Source: Cladorhizidae sp. MBARI D1340-BT2
Lineage: Eukaryota > Porifera > Demospongiae > Poecilosclerida > Cladorhizidae
Direction: 5' to 3'
Length of the DNA: 64,000 nucleotides
NCBI GenBank assembly: GCA_028752905.1
Contig: JAQNBH010000007.1
Coordinates: forward strand, 15,032,759 to 15,096,758
The notes beneath the pieces were generated by a model. It was given only the letters and a program-made list of their open reading frames with translations. It had not been told where the DNA came from and did not search any database. Made by a program: the position numbers and the translations under genes. Shown in pieces: positions 21,687 to 32,690 of the stretch (positions are counted from its first letter, which is position 1; each line of letters opens with the position of its first letter).

Positions 21687-22525
21687 TTATTGCTTGGTTC
21701 GGCATGACCTGTTGTTATGTCCTGTCTTTTTGCAGTTGCTGCATACCCTGCGTCTTTTGGTATGTGGTACAGATAATGCCTCATCCTCAACTTCAGGTGT
21801 AGCACCACGACTGCTTGGCCTAGGAACCAAAGGTTCTGGACAAGTAATGTCTTTTGACTCATCGGGGCAGAATTGTCTGATCTGGTCAAACAAATACCAT
21901 TCTCGTTCTGTTGAAAGGCCTTTTGGAACCACAACATTAGGCATGTCATAACCTGGTTGAGGACAAAGAAGGCAATCGATTAAGAGCTCCAGCCCCACAA
22001 GGCCATCATGATTGATATCCTCTTCTCTGTCACTCTCCACGATCGAATCCTCTTCAAGCTCATCCTGTTCTATGTTCAATTCTCTTGTATAATGGAAGTG
22101 CACACACATACACACACATACATGCACTCTATTGTTTTGCATCTAGTCCTATTATACTGTTATTGTTATACTTATTTGAACCTGTAAATAGGTTACTGTC
22201 ATTACCTTCTTCATTGTCAGTCATTTTCTTCATCACTCAAGCTATCTCCTCCAGGAGCACAAAAATAGTCCTCTAAGACCAAGAGAGATTGCTGATCTTC
22301 ACAACCAAGGTGCAAAAGAGCATTCACAGCTTCAAAAGGAGCCGTGTTTACTTTGGGGTTTGCATGGTAACCACGGGGGAATTCCCCCTGCGCTAGTATA
22401 CTATTCCGTGGCGGTATATAGACGCAATAACGAGCTTTTAGTAAGCTTTTTCTAACTGCGCGCTTGCCTAGAAAGAAGCGCCTCCAGGCCTTGAAAGTTT
22501 GTAGGAAGTTAGAAGAAAGACCCAA
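21687..22525 (-). CDS. Zinc-knuckle protein of the TA-flanked transposon (two open segments)
   Basis: Two minus-strand open segments lie inside the outer transposon. Segment 22525-22217 reads MGLSSNFLQTFKAWRRFF at its start and FEAVNALLHLGC later, and stops at DEEND. Segment 22142-21687 contains an acidic stretch, PNVVVPKGLSTEREWYLF, a basic KRRRVCSNCKKTGHNNRSC and a terminal RTKQ. CSNC....GHN.R.C is a CCHC zinc knuckle of the kind found at transposase C-termini. The two segments are not joined by an obvious intron; a one-base shift near 22218 would be needed. I see no DDE core, so this may be an internally deleted transposase or an accessory protein. Confidence 0.45.
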
Positions 22526-22641
22526 GATGCCACTGACGCTAAAAAGTAAAATTTCATGATTAATTACCTAGTAGCTATTTTTACTCCTAGCACAAAACGA
22601 GCTTTTGCCAGATAAGGGCCCTTTTCTCAGATCCTGTCACA

Positions 22642-23152
22642 TATTATGATTAGAAGGTTGTGGTGTGCTAATTAGATACCTTAGGTATTGTGGTGTGCTG
22701 ATTAGATACCTTGTGGTGTGGTATGAAATTTAAAAAAAATTCACCAATTAAAGACCTCGTTAATTTCTTGGGCGACTATAGTCGCACGTTGCAGTTGAAG
22801 GATTGATGAGCTGCTACATATGCAAGCGAAGTTATACAGTTAACAAGAAGGGCTTTATAAGGCCTCATGGCCCGATAAGTAATCGGTGTCGAGGTGGAGG
22901 CTTACAACCAGGTTAGTAGACCTTTTCTTATCCTTTCTTTTAGTAGAGAATACTGCACTGATTATTTCCCTCTGTATCCTTGTACCCTCTATCCTGTAGA
23001 ATTGGAGCACCCATCGCACACCGCCCCCTCAGTCACTGCCCCCTCAGACTCCGACACCACCAACTCAGACACCACCCCCTTAGACACCACCCCCTCAGAC
23101 GATTCTGGTTTCCATCTATTACAATACATTACTTCCTGTTCTCTCTCTCAAC
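22642..23152. repeat. Segmental duplication, copy 1, right part
   Basis: Matches 26771-27280 with only a few differences (for example gtcgcacgtt versus gtcgcccgtt, and a one-base shift in an A-run). The match ends at ctctctcaaca in both copies. Confidence 0.9.
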
Positions 23153-23157
23153 AGTGA
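22806..23157 (+). CDS. Small two-exon ORF with C-x2-C...H...C motif, copy 1
   Basis: Exon 22806-22911 starts MSCYICKRSYTVNKKGFIRP and continues HGPISNRCRGGG, giving a CxxC...HGP.(4)C zinc-binding pattern. The intron runs from GTTAGT to CTATCCTGTAG, and exon 23000 onward joins in phase with a Ser/Thr/Asp/Pro-rich repeat (SDSDTTNSDTTPLDTTPSDD). The zinc motif resembles N-terminal fingers seen in some non-LTR element proteins. A further acceptor at 23190 precedes a short DLVQTAREGFPVDMI stretch with a stop. The same two exons occur at 26933-27293. Confidence 0.45.
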
Positions 23158-23493
23158 TGATTTTCCCCCCCCCCCCTTTTCTCCTAATAGATCTTGTGCA
23201 AACAGCTAGAGAGGGATTCCCTGTGGACATGATTTAACTTAACGTTTTGAATGTATGTAATACTGGAACTTCAGCATAATTTTTTTTGCCAGACGCCTAC
23301 TGTTTGTGTTATCGATCTATCAATTCACTTTTTAATAAGCTTATGTATATATATAATTATAGTTACTTAAATATAACATACCCAGTATGAGCTATGTATA
23401 TTATATATACCTCAGGGAAAAGAACTAAAAATTAAATGAAATCATTCTTTGTAATTTTTTTCGTTGTGCTTCATTATGTGGTTAAAGGTGCTC

Positions 23494-23672
23494 TATGGTG
23501 GTATTGGGTTGTACAATGAGAGTGAATCTACAGGTCTTAATATACATTGTACAACCCAATACCACCATTGTACAAACCAATACCACCATTGTACAAACCA
23601 ATACCACCATTGTACAACCCAATACTACCATTTTACAACCCAATACCACCATTATACAAATACCACCATTCA
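23494..23672. repeat. 21-bp minisatellite, array 3
   Basis: About six copies in the accaccattgtacaacccaat orientation, with one forward copy (tggtggtattgggttgtacaa, near 23496) at the left edge. The two orientations are separated by about 40 bp of other sequence. The 156-bp satellite begins some 35 bp to the right. Confidence 0.9.
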
Positions 23673-23707
23673 TGAGTAGAAATTTACAATATATATATAG
23701 CTAAAAG

Positions 23708-24955
23708 GTGCATAGGTGCACTATATTGGAATTTAGATGTCCTCTTATGGATATAGGGACCATAGTCACAGTTCAAATAGTAGGCACCTCGTTTCCAGCT
23801 GACCAATTTTGGGGCAAGTTTCACTCCAAAAAATTAGTACAAGTTACATACAGTACTTATGGTACTTTCTAGCTATTATTAACATAAAATCATGTTTTTC
23901 GGTTGGAGCCAAGAAATGGAATCGAAGTGCCTTTTGTTAAAACTGTGAAATGGCGCTCTATATTGGAATTGAAATATCCTATTATGGATACAGGGGCCAT
24001 TCTCACAGTTCCAATAGTTGGCACCTCGTTTCCTGCTCACACTTGGGGTTGGGACTATAGCAAAAGAACTGGAATCGAGGTGCCTTATGTTGGATCTGTT
24101 ACATACGTGCTCAATATTGGAATTGGAATGTCCTATTATGGATACAGGGTCCATTCTCACAGTTCTAATAGTAGGCACCTCATTTCTAGCTGACCCATTT
24201 GAGGGGTGGGGCTTGAGCCAAGAACTGGAATTTAGGTGCCTTTAGTTGGAACTGTGACATAGGTGCTCAATATTGGAATTGGAATGTCCTCTTATGGATG
24301 CAGGGACCATTGTCATAGTTCCAATAGTAGGCACCTCGTTTCTAGCACGTTGCAACATAAGGCACCTCGATTCCATTTCTTGGCTCCAGCCCCACCCCCA
24401 AATGAGTGAGCAGGAAACAAGGTGCCTACTATTGAAACTGTGACAATGGTCCCTATGTCTATAATTGGATATCTCTATTCCAATATAGAGCACCTATGTC
24501 ACAGTTCCAACTAAAGGCACCTCGATTCCAGTTCTTGGCTCAAGCCCCACCCCTCAAATGGGTCGGCTAGAAACGAGGTGCCTACTATTGGAACTGTGAC
24601 AATGGTCCCTGATCCATAAGTGGACATTCCAATTCCAATATTGAGCACCTATGTCACAGTTCCAACATAAGGCACCTTGATTCCAGTTCTTTTGCTACAG
24701 TCCCAACCCCAAAATGTGTGAGCAGGAAATGAGATGCCAACTATTGGAACTGACAATCCTCCCTGTATTTGTAAGAGGACATTCGAATTCCAAATTAGAG
24801 CACTTAAGTCTCAGTTCCAACATTAGGCACCTCGATTCCAGTTCTTGGTTCCAGCCCCACCCCCAATGTGTCAGCTGGAAACAAGGTGCTTACTATTGGA
24901 ACTGTAACAATGGTCATTACAAATACAGGGATGATTGTCAGTTCCAATAGTTGGT
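23708..24955. repeat. Hairpin satellite (~156-bp unit), block 5
   Basis: Mixed-orientation units. The stretch 24110-24440 is near-identical to 3140-3470, including the same abnormal junction (gtttctagcacgttgcaaca) where a reverse unit meets a forward one. The stretch 23790-23945 is the reverse complement of 3725-3890, including a unique-looking insert with caagttacatacagtactta. Confidence 0.92.
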
Positions 24956-25111
24956 TACTGACTTGGTAAAGATTACCAAAATAAAGTTAATGCTATGCTG
25001 CAATCGGATTGGACGAAGTCAAAATGATCCTATTGTAAATGATCCCTCCCATGTGATCCTCTCAAAAACCCGCCCTTTCACCTTTAAAAGGTGAGCTCTT
25101 CGCGCCAAAAC

Positions 25112-25413
25112 GCTATTGATCAGTGATCGCTCAAACCGCTCCTACCTGCTCGCCACCGCTCTCTACCTGCCACACCGCTCTCTACCTGCTCGCCACACCG
25201 CCTCTACCTGTCGCCACACCGCTCTCTATCTGCTCGCCACTTGCTCATTACTTGGTAAAAATGCTATTGATCAGTGATCGCTCAAACCGCTCCTACCTGC
25301 TCGCCACCGCTCTCTACCTGCCACACCGCTCTCTACCTGCTCGCCACACCGCCTCTACCTGTCGCCACACCGCTCTCTATCTGCTCGCCACTTGCTCATT
25401 ACTTGGTAAGTTT
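25112..25413. repeat. 151-bp tandem duplication
   Basis: The phrase gctattgatcagtgatcgct starts at 25112 and 25263, an exact 151-bp spacing, and the copies are identical by eye. Each copy is itself made of ctacctgctcgccacaccgc-type short repeats, which are the reverse complement of the array near 19010-19105. Confidence 0.92.
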
Positions 25414-25417
25414 ATCT

Positions 25418-26288
25418 AATAGGACATCTCAATTCCAATATAGTGCACCTATATCACAGTTCCAACATAAGGCACCTCGATTCAAGTTCTTGGCTCCAGC
25501 CCCACCCCTAATGGGTCAGCTGGAAACGAGGTGCCTACTGTTGACACTGTGACAATAGTCCCTATATCCATAAGTAGCATCTTAATTCCAATATAGAGAA
25601 CCTATGTCACAGTTCCAACATAAGGCACCTCGATTCCAGTTCTTGGCTCAAGCCCCACCCCTCAAATGGGTCAGCTAGAAACGAGGTGCCTACTATTGGA
25701 ACTGTGACAATGGTCCCTGATCCATAAGTGGACATTCCAATTCCAATATTGAGCACCTATGTCACAGATCCAACATAAGGCACCTCGATTCCAGTTCTTT
25801 TGCTATAGTCCCAACCCCAAGTGTGAGCAGGAAACGAGGTGCCAACTATTGGAACTGACAATCATCCCTGTATTTGTAAGAGGACATTTGAATTCCAAAT
25901 TAGAGCACTTAAGTCTCAGTTCCAATGTTAGGCACCTCGATTCCAGATCTTGGTTCCAGCCCCACCCCCAATGTGTCAGCTGGAAACAAAGTGCTTACTA
26001 TTGGAACTGTAACAATGGTCCCTGTATCCATAAGAGGATATTCCAATTCCAATATAGAGCACCTATGTCACAGGTGTAAAATAAGGCACCTCGATTCCAG
26101 TTCTTGGCTCAAGCCCCACCCCTCAATGTGACATACGTGCTCAATATTGGAATTGGAATGTCCTATTATGGATACAGGGTCCATTCTCACATAAGTGCAC
26201 TATATTGGAATTGGGATGTCCTGTTATAGATATAGGAACTACCGTCACAGTTTCAATAGTAGGCACCTCGTTTCCAGCTGACTCTAGC
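25418..26288. repeat. Hairpin satellite, block 6
   Basis: Mostly forward units, ending with a reversed half-unit at 26126-26190. The stretch 25690-26110 is the reverse complement of 6410-6830, so large pieces of the array have been copied between the two ends of this region. Confidence 0.9.
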
Positions 26289-26628
26289 CCCAATCGGATT
26301 TTTGGCTTAACATTCGCTGAATGTGTTTTTATTAACAGCATGATTGGCATAGGCACCACTGGACTCCTGCTGTGTGTTTTGTTCTTGCCTTAGGACGGGT
26401 CTTACCTTAAGAGCTCCTTCCCTGCTCTATAAATAGTCCACAAACATTGTCAAACTTGTAGTGACAATTTGTGGTGGTTGGCAGGTCAGCCAATTGGCCC
26501 GAAAGTGGAACATTTTTTTTAATACCAGCAAGAACTTTCTTACAGCCTTGCCCGTCTGCCTGTCTTGTCTTACCATTGTCCCCTTTTAAAACTGCCATTT
26601 AAAGCTGTCCAAAGGCCTCTTGCCCTAG
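26289..26628. repeat. Inverted copy of the 18.4-18.6 kb sequence
   Basis: From cattcgctgaatgtgttttt to gtcagccaattgg this reads as the reverse complement of about 18410-18625. The rest (26500-26628) has no recognisable content. Confidence 0.75.
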
Positions 26629-27280
26629 TAAGTAGTCTTGGGTAGCCATACAGAAAACACCAACCCTGTTCAAGGGGAGCTTTTAGTTGGCATAATTATA
26701 AATACAGTTTGCTAGTCTTTCAATTGTTGTCTAGGGATCTCTTGGATCTCTTGGCTATGGAGCTGATATATTATGATTAGAAGGTTGTGGTGTGCTAATT
26801 AGATACCTTAGGTATTGTGGTGTGCTGATTAGATACCTTGTGGTGTGGTATGAAATTTTAAAAAAATTCACCAATTAAAGACCTCGTTAATTTCTTGGGC
26901 GACTATAGTCGCCCGTTGCAGTTGAAGGATTGATGAGCTGCTACATATGCAAGCGAAGTTATACAGTTAACAAGAAGGGCTTTATAAGGCCTCATGGCCC
27001 GATAAGTAATCGGTGTCGAGGTGGAGGCTTACAACCAGGTTAGTAGACCTTTTCTTATCCTTTCTTTTAGTAGAGAATACTGCACTGATTATTTCCCTCT
27101 GTATCCTTGTACCCTCTATCCTGTAGAATTGGAGCACCCATCGCACACCGCCCCCTCAGTCACTGCCCCCTCAGACTCCGACACCACCAACTCAGACACC
27201 ACCCCCTTAGACACCACCCCCTCAGACGATTCTGGTTTCCATCTATTACAATACATTACTTCCTGTTCTCTCTCTCAACA
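26629..27280. repeat. Segmental duplication, copy 2 (empty site for the TA transposon)
   Basis: This near-identical copy of 19291-19434 plus 22642-23152 lacks the 3.2-kb transposon; gctgatatattatgatt is uninterrupted at about 26763-26780. Its right end abuts the kinase exon at 27296. Confidence 0.92.
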
Positions 27281-27293
27281 TTCTGTTTACTAC
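26933..27293 (+). CDS. Small two-exon ORF with C-x2-C...H...C motif, copy 2
   Basis: Exons 26933-27038 and 27127 onward duplicate those at 22806-23157, with the same splice signals and the same Ser/Thr/Asp-rich repeat. The duplication stops at 27280, so the 3' end differs from copy 1 and the open frame runs into the intron before the kinase exon. Conservation of both splice junctions across the copies says little about function, because the copies are very young. Confidence 0.4.
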
Positions 27294-27295
27294 AG

Positions 27296-27971
27296 TGGGC
27301 TTATGGTGTGACTTGTTGGGAGATTTTTAGTTGTGGCAAGATTCCCTATGCTCAAGTAGACAAATATGATCTTCTTGCTATGCTTCGCGCTGGATACAGG
27401 ATGGTTAAGCCTTACAATGAAGCATGCTCTGATAAATTTTGAGGCAGGAAGCATGACTTTGTGATGTCATAATTATTGGAAGATGTTTATTTTTAACAAA
27501 TAAGTTGCTTAGCGTAAATGAGTGATGTATTCACATTTGTAATGGTTACATTGCTGCTTCTTCACTTTGTCTCAAAAGCCCATCTTAATGTAGCTGCATA
27601 GCTGGGGTATGTCCTCTTTTGCTAATCATTCATCCAGGTATTAAAGCCACCCTCATATTTCAACTGGATCGTTGAGTGTTACACTACATGATGCAAATGC
27701 CTTAAAAGCTTCCTAATTTGCATGGGAACATGCACTCAGTTAAAATTTGTTTGCTTCCAGTGAGCATATACCTTTTTTTATCTCTAATTGAGGTTAGCAC
27801 TTACATATGGCAGTTTAATAATTAGTTGTCTTATACTAATTTCCACCTAGATATGAAGATCTTCAGATGAAGTGCTGCACAGATGATCCCGCCAACAGAC
27901 CTCACTTTTCAAGTATTGTACACAAATCAAACACTTCATTCAGGACTGATTTAGGAATTCTGCATCCATAG
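27296..27971 (+). pseudogene. Tyrosine-kinase C-lobe relic, two exons, lost splice donor
   Basis: Exon 27296-27438 follows a TTTACTACAG acceptor and encodes WAYGVTCWEIFSCGKIPYAQ, subdomain IX of a tyrosine kinase, then LLAMLRAGYRMVKPYNEACS. Exon 27851-27971 follows TTTCCACCTAG and encodes YEDLQMKCCTDDPANRPHFS, subdomain XI, then a stop. The second exon's first base completes a codon after a 2-base remainder, exactly as in the paralogous exons at 51806-51664 and 51274-51133. There the donor is GT; here the same position (27439-27440) is TT, so the frame runs to a TGA at 27440. Upstream kinase exons are replaced by the segmental duplication. The family is secure; the pseudogene call rests on the lost donor and missing N-lobe. 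Confidence 0.8.
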
Positions 27972-28786
27972 TCCGAAGAGCAGATGGCACAATGGTTAAC
28001 CAGCACCCAATCATGAAAGTGCCTCTACTCCTCAAGTAAGACAGTGTCCTCCATGGCACAGCAGGGAGCACTTTCATTATGAATATACTCTCCCAAGAAA
28101 TATTCCCACTTCAGCATGGCTCTTGCTAAACCTTCAGTTCAGAAGGTATTGTGGAATACCCCACCTTGGATTTGTTATGCTGGTGAGATAACTTGGTGGC
28201 ACTTCCAGTCACTCTCATCTTATCTGATGTCCAGTATTCCATATACGGAATGAGTCTGGACCAACTGTTAATGACCCTCATCAGGTTATGTTACATTGAA
28301 TTGTAACTGGAAAAAAATATTCGACATTTATTCAAAACCATCCAAATACAGCATTTAATTTTACATAAACTAGAATCTTCTCTTGTTTTTGTTATATTTT
28401 AAGTTTAGTCTATATAATATTATGTATAAATTGAAGTGAAGTGTTTTGAATAAATGTCAAGTCTCTTTGTCCAGCTACACTTCAATGTAAAATTACATGA
28501 TGAGACATATTATTATGGTTCCAGAATCATGCTGTATCTGGAAAACTATACATGTTCAAAGTTAAAGAGGTATCTTCCAGTGGCTGCTTAATTTCCAACA
28601 TATTTAGTAGATGAAAAGGACTAGATGTGCATCTAGTCACCTCACCAGCATAAATAAAAAATGTTCAAAGAAACTCTGAAGAATAGTGGTTCAGAATTTG
28701 ATTATTTTCATGTATTATATTCAAATTACCATGTGAAATGCATATATTGTGCAGCTGCAGTATTCTTATAGAAAAACCAAAAATTC
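27972..28786. other. Gene-free AT-rich sequence
   Basis: The first 100 bp resemble the 3' flank of the kinase exon at 51133 (gagcagatg...aatggttaa...gaaagtgcctct). After that I see no ORF, repeat or splice-bounded exon. AATAAA-like hexamers occur near 28449 and 28653 but cannot be tied to a transcript. Confidence 0.55.
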
Positions 28787-29413
28787 TTATCCACTCAAAT
28801 ACCTCACTTCTTCATAACTTCTTCTTTTCCCTTTCAGTGCCTCCCTTTTTATGTGTATGTGTTCCCTCCACTTCTTAGGTGAGGAAGGAGGAGATTGGTC
28901 AGAGGGTGTTGCTATATCCATCTTGGTGGACAAAGTATTGTGAAAATGTGACTTTGGAATGCACATAGTTGATCCATCTTTGCTGTACACAAACACGTCA
29001 TCTGGGCCAACAAAACTCTTGTCCTGCTCCATGCGAGCGTGATTTTCACAATTATCTCACGGCTCACCTGTAAACCTGGTCCCTTGACGTATGTTTTGAC
29101 ATTATTATGCACCCTTGCAGAGTACTAGCGCAGAACCTTCTCCTCCTCCATTCTGTGCATCTCCTGCAGTTTTGTGCAAATGGCAGATATGTTTGAAAAA
29201 AGCATTTCCAAGTGTAAGTCTATGCCTAGGCAGACCATATGCATGGATAGTATCTGCTGCCTCTGACACACACTTGGAATCGGCTGGATTGCAAGCATGA
29301 ATCCACACCAGGGACTCTGGAGGGTCGCAAGGTTGCACTGCCTTTGGGATGGCATCCAGCAGAGGCTTCTGATACAAGTCAAAGTAATATCCATAATGAG
29401 CGGCCATTCTCAC
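28787..29413 (-). CDS. Unrecognised ORFs, possibly one spliced gene
   Basis: The minus-strand segment 29413-29105 contains PPESLVWIHACNPADSKCVS and HRLTLGNAFFKHICHLHKTA. The region 29112-29050 reads NNVKTYVKGPGLQ followed by GTGAGC. A possible intron of about 44 bp ends at ATGGAGCAG, after which DKSFVGPDDVFVYSKDGSTM runs to a stop at 28787. Another open segment at 29661-29425 lies just upstream. Frames shift between segments, so the gene is either multi-exon or decayed. I recognise no family. It adjoins the distal part of the split non-LTR element and might belong to a neighbouring element. Confidence 0.3.
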
Positions 29414-29869
29414 GGCAGCAAACTTTAGGTTGCATGCAGTGGGACATTCTTCAGCTTACAACTGTACTTGATACATAATGGTGTCATCAAAGAGTATGAA
29501 AGATTGCATTCATTGTACTTGATCAAGTCCCCCAGCACTCTTCCATTGAAAGAGTTCATTGCAGTGGCCTTATAGTTTTGCAGTCTACCTCCATCGTAAG
29601 GATCTGAGGTTGAATACGCAAGAGGAATGAGGTTAGATGAGTGGCTGTGCAGAATTGTCATAAATTATCGGAGTGTCACAAGGCAGTAACATCTCAACAT
29701 CAGCTTGTTGAGATACATTTTGGACACTTGTACACAGTCTACTGGCTCGATTGCAGGTTGTACCCAGCCCTACTTGTGCCTTGCAACCTTGCCAATGACA
29801 TCTAGCAGAAGTAAGCCTTACTCTGAAGGTCCTGCAGACACTCAGGCATTCACATGTGTTTTAATCATG

Positions 29870-30425
29870 GTACGTAGCAGGTTGACCTTCGATTTGCAGC
29901 GTGTGCAAGCCTTAACAAAATTCCTAAAAAGAATCAGAGCAACAGCTGTGAGGGAGATTCCCTCATCCATATCTGTCTCGAGCTTGGTTACATCAGCTCA
30001 GTTTCTCATACAAGCAGCAAACACAACCAACTTCACCAGGTTTGATTTCACTGTCCTGAAAGTATGAAGCAGTTCATTGTGCTCAAAAAGTGAGCTCTGT
30101 TGCTGTGCATGCTTGGTGGGAGATCCATGATGCACAATGTTCGACTAGCAGAACTAACTCCGAACCAATGGCCATTGCCTGTTTGATATTGCCCTTAGCC
30201 CATTCCACCACTTTCAATGCTCGGACTTTAAGCAGAGACTCTCACTCAGCGCTAAAATTGAGGCTACACAGTCTAAAATGGTTGTTGATAATGGAACTAA
30301 CTATCTCCCTTAGAGTGTCATCAAAATCCTGTAGCTTGTTTGACAGAAAACTGGTGCAGTACGAAGTAGGTCAAGCAACTTAGGAATGGAGAAGGAATGA
30401 CGCAGCAAAAGCAGAGCATCCTGAA
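29870..30425 (-). pseudogene. Split non-LTR retrotransposon D, distal part
   Basis: Read on the minus strand from the edge of LTR element C, the sequence encodes LLRHSFSIPKLLDLLRTAP, the region that follows reverse transcriptase in this non-LTR family, then degrades through stops and shifts. It continues the element whose RT lies at 41311-42890; the two are separated only by element C and a 5-bp target duplication (ctgaa/ctgag). The left limit is approximate because homology fades. Confidence 0.65.
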
Positions 30426-30707
30426 TGTCAGAAACTTTCTCCCTGTGACCTCTTATAAGTCACTAGCAGTTTCTGATGATGCCAAACCCTTGCCTGAGAA
30501 CCTAGATGCACCACACCTCTTGCCCTCAAGACCTCGGTAAGACCAATATACTAACCTCACTCCCTCACTAGAGCTTGTTAGGAATTAAAGAACAATAAAA
30601 CAATGGCTCAAATGCACATTAAAAACATATATCAATAAGTACAATATCACTAGTTATCTATCTCGTTGGATGATAGACTTACTCAGTCTTAATTGTCTTT
30701 CTTAATC
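30426..30707 (-). repeat. 3' LTR of element C (truncated)
   Basis: Matches 40940-41218 of the other LTR but lacks the outer ~92 bp present there (41219-41310). RNase H coding sequence runs straight into it, so the polypurine tract and the start of U3 have been deleted. Confidence 0.8.
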
Positions 30708-31321
30708 GTTCGCTTTCTGTTCTTCTTTTCTCTTTGCTGTTCTTTTTTTATATAGACTCTTTCATCATTGCATGTGCCAGGCTTGTGTACAACCTTGAAG
30801 TTGTACGGTTGCATCAGCAGAGCCCATTGTGCTTGTCTTCCATGGCTATCTTTCAGTTGTGACAGGTATGTCAACAGATTGTGGTCAGTCTGGATCGTAA
30901 ATTCGGTACCCTCCAGATAAACGCGAAAGTGTCTGGTTCCTTCGATAACCGCCAGGGCTTCTTTCTCGATGGTCGAATATTTCCTCTCCGGTGGAAGAAG
31001 TTTCCTGGATGCATAGGCGATTGGGTGTTCATCTCCCAACTCATCAATCTGGTCAAGAACAAAACCTATGCCACTATCAGAGGCATCAGTTTGTAAGATA
31101 AATGATCTATGCCAATGAGGTGTGGATAGAACTGGGTTATTGGTAACTGTTTTCAATTTCTGGAAAGCCTGTTGGATATGCTCATTCCACTCAATTAAGT
31201 TGGGTTTATCCTTTTTAGTAAGGTCTGAAAGGTGGGTGGCTATAGTCGAGAAATTGGGTATGAATTTTCTATAGTACCCACACAATTCCCAAAAAGCTCC
31301 ACACCCTTTTTAGTTGTTGGT
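30689..31321 (-). pseudogene. Element C: end of RT and RNase H
   Basis: This open frame of 198 codons begins CGYYRKFIPNFSTIATHLS, the RT connection, and continues with LQTDASDSGIGFVLDQ (RNase H first Asp), YSTIEKEALAVIEGTRHF (Glu) and IQTDHNLLTYL (Asp). Its 5' end is cut by element B: the preceding RT lies at 36932-37664, and one or more frameshifts lie near 31290. The C-terminal 30 residues (basic, Lys-rich) run into the LTR. Confidence 0.8.
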
Positions 31322-31911
31322 TGTCTGGGATATTTACCCTCTCCTCACTAGGTCTTACTGCCTCTGCCTAAATATAATAATACTGAGTAGATGATCCCAG
31401 TCTACTCGGGTAAATTCTCAGTGTCGCCTAAATACTAATGGTCGGCTATTGATTCGCCAGTCATCTATTTAGACCAGTCGTCTTTCCAGTCTCTCCTATC
31501 TCTGAGGAGCTGGTCCAGACCCTGTAGTTCCCAGATATAATTATAGATGGTCAATATATATTATATACTGCAGCATAGTTCAGTAACACAAGTCTCTTAC
31601 TCTACTTGAGTTTCTATTCTTCTCAGTTTTCTCTCTCCTCTAGGGCGTTGCCCAGTCCTTTTATATCTATCCTAGCTAGCACATGACATACATAACAAAT
31701 CAGCACATCATAGAACCTTCTATTCAGACTCATAGTGTAATAATAGATTGTCTCCGTTCAATCTAACAAAAGAATTGTCCTTCTTCCTTCGTTCTGTTGT
31801 GGCTTCCTATGTGGTTTCTCTTTGTTGTGTGCGGTTGTGGTGTTTGGTTGTGGCTAGGGAGTGGTGGTGGGTCCTTGTCAGGGAATAAGGATGACTGTTC
31901 TTTCCCTGACA
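31322..31911 (-). repeat. 3' LTR of element B
   Basis: 590 bp, TGTCTGGGAT at the plus-left end and TTCCCTGACA at the right. Compared with the 5' LTR it lacks short stretches (for example tatact near 31728 and a ttcaggtctg-type segment near 31790). The purine-rich tract TCTACCCCTCCTCT (plus strand, 31913-31926) lies just inside, as expected for the polypurine tract. Confidence 0.92.
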
Positions 31912-32013
31912 TCTACCCCTCCTCTAGCCATGAGTCGAACTCTCGGCTTAGTCCGTCGGCATTGCCATTCTTTTCTCCAGAACGGTAAGTAATCTCATAG
32001 TTGTATTGTTGCA

Positions 32014-32670
32014 TTAGCATGTGCCAACAGGCAATCCTTCCGTGTCTTTCATTCTGTCTATATATGTCAAGGGGTTGTGGTCAGTCTGGATCTCGAACTT
32101 TACTCCTTCCAAATAGGTTCTGAAATGTTTGATTCCCTCTATGATAGCCAAGGCGTCTCTCTCTATGGCCGAGTATCTTGTCTCGTGTGCTAGTAGTTTC
32201 CTAGATCCATACGTGAGTGGGTGGTCTTCCCCGTCCTCGTCCAGCTGTGACAGTACATACCCAATCCCAGAACTGGAGGCGTCCGTCTGTAAGTAGAACT
32301 TCTTCCCCCATTGTGGTCTTCTGTGGATTGGGTAGTTGGTCAATCGATCCTTCAATGTGATGACGGCTGTTTGTTTATCTTGCGACCATTCGACGTGGTT
32401 TGTTTCATCCTTCCTGGTTGAGTTAGAGAGGGGGGTGGCGATTGTGGAGAAGTCTGGGATTATGAGGTAAAACCCGCAAATTCCTAGAAAGGCCCTTATG
32501 TCTTTCTTGGTCTTTGGTTGCACACATTTTGTTATTGCATTCACCTTCGCCTGTACTGGCCGAATCTTGCCGAACCCCACCTGATGTCCCAGGTAAATAC
32601 ATTCGTTTCGAGCAAACTGGCACTTCTTCTTGTTTACTTTCATACCAGCCTGCTCTAGTCTCTGAAACAC
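32014..32670 (-). pseudogene. Element B: RT thumb/connection and RNase H
   Basis: 218 codons with CIYLGHQVGFGKIRP, KKDIRAFLGICGF, LQTDASSSGIGYVLSQ, YSAIERDALAIIEG and IQTDHNPLTYI. The RNase H Asp-Glu-Asp set is present. The frame ends at LPVGTC, short of the usual end of RNase H, so it is clipped by a stop or a shift. Confidence 0.82.
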
Positions 32671-32690
32671 GGCTGTGAGGTGGCGTACTG

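Larger units (their letters stand above)
19435..22641. mobile_element. TA-flanked DNA transposon (superfamily unresolved), carrying a Merlin insertion
   Basis: 31-bp perfect terminal inverted repeats, beginning TGTGACAGGATCTGAGAAAA, occupy 19435-19465 and 22611-22641. The flanks are ta on each side, and the paralogous empty site near 26768 reads gctgatatattatg, so the target duplication is TA (2 bp). Total length is 3207 bp, of which 1310 bp is a nested Merlin element with its target duplication. The remainder has a minus-strand gene ending in a zinc knuckle. TA duplication fits Tc1/mariner or ISL2EU-like groups, but the terminal motif does not let me choose. Confidence 0.85.
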
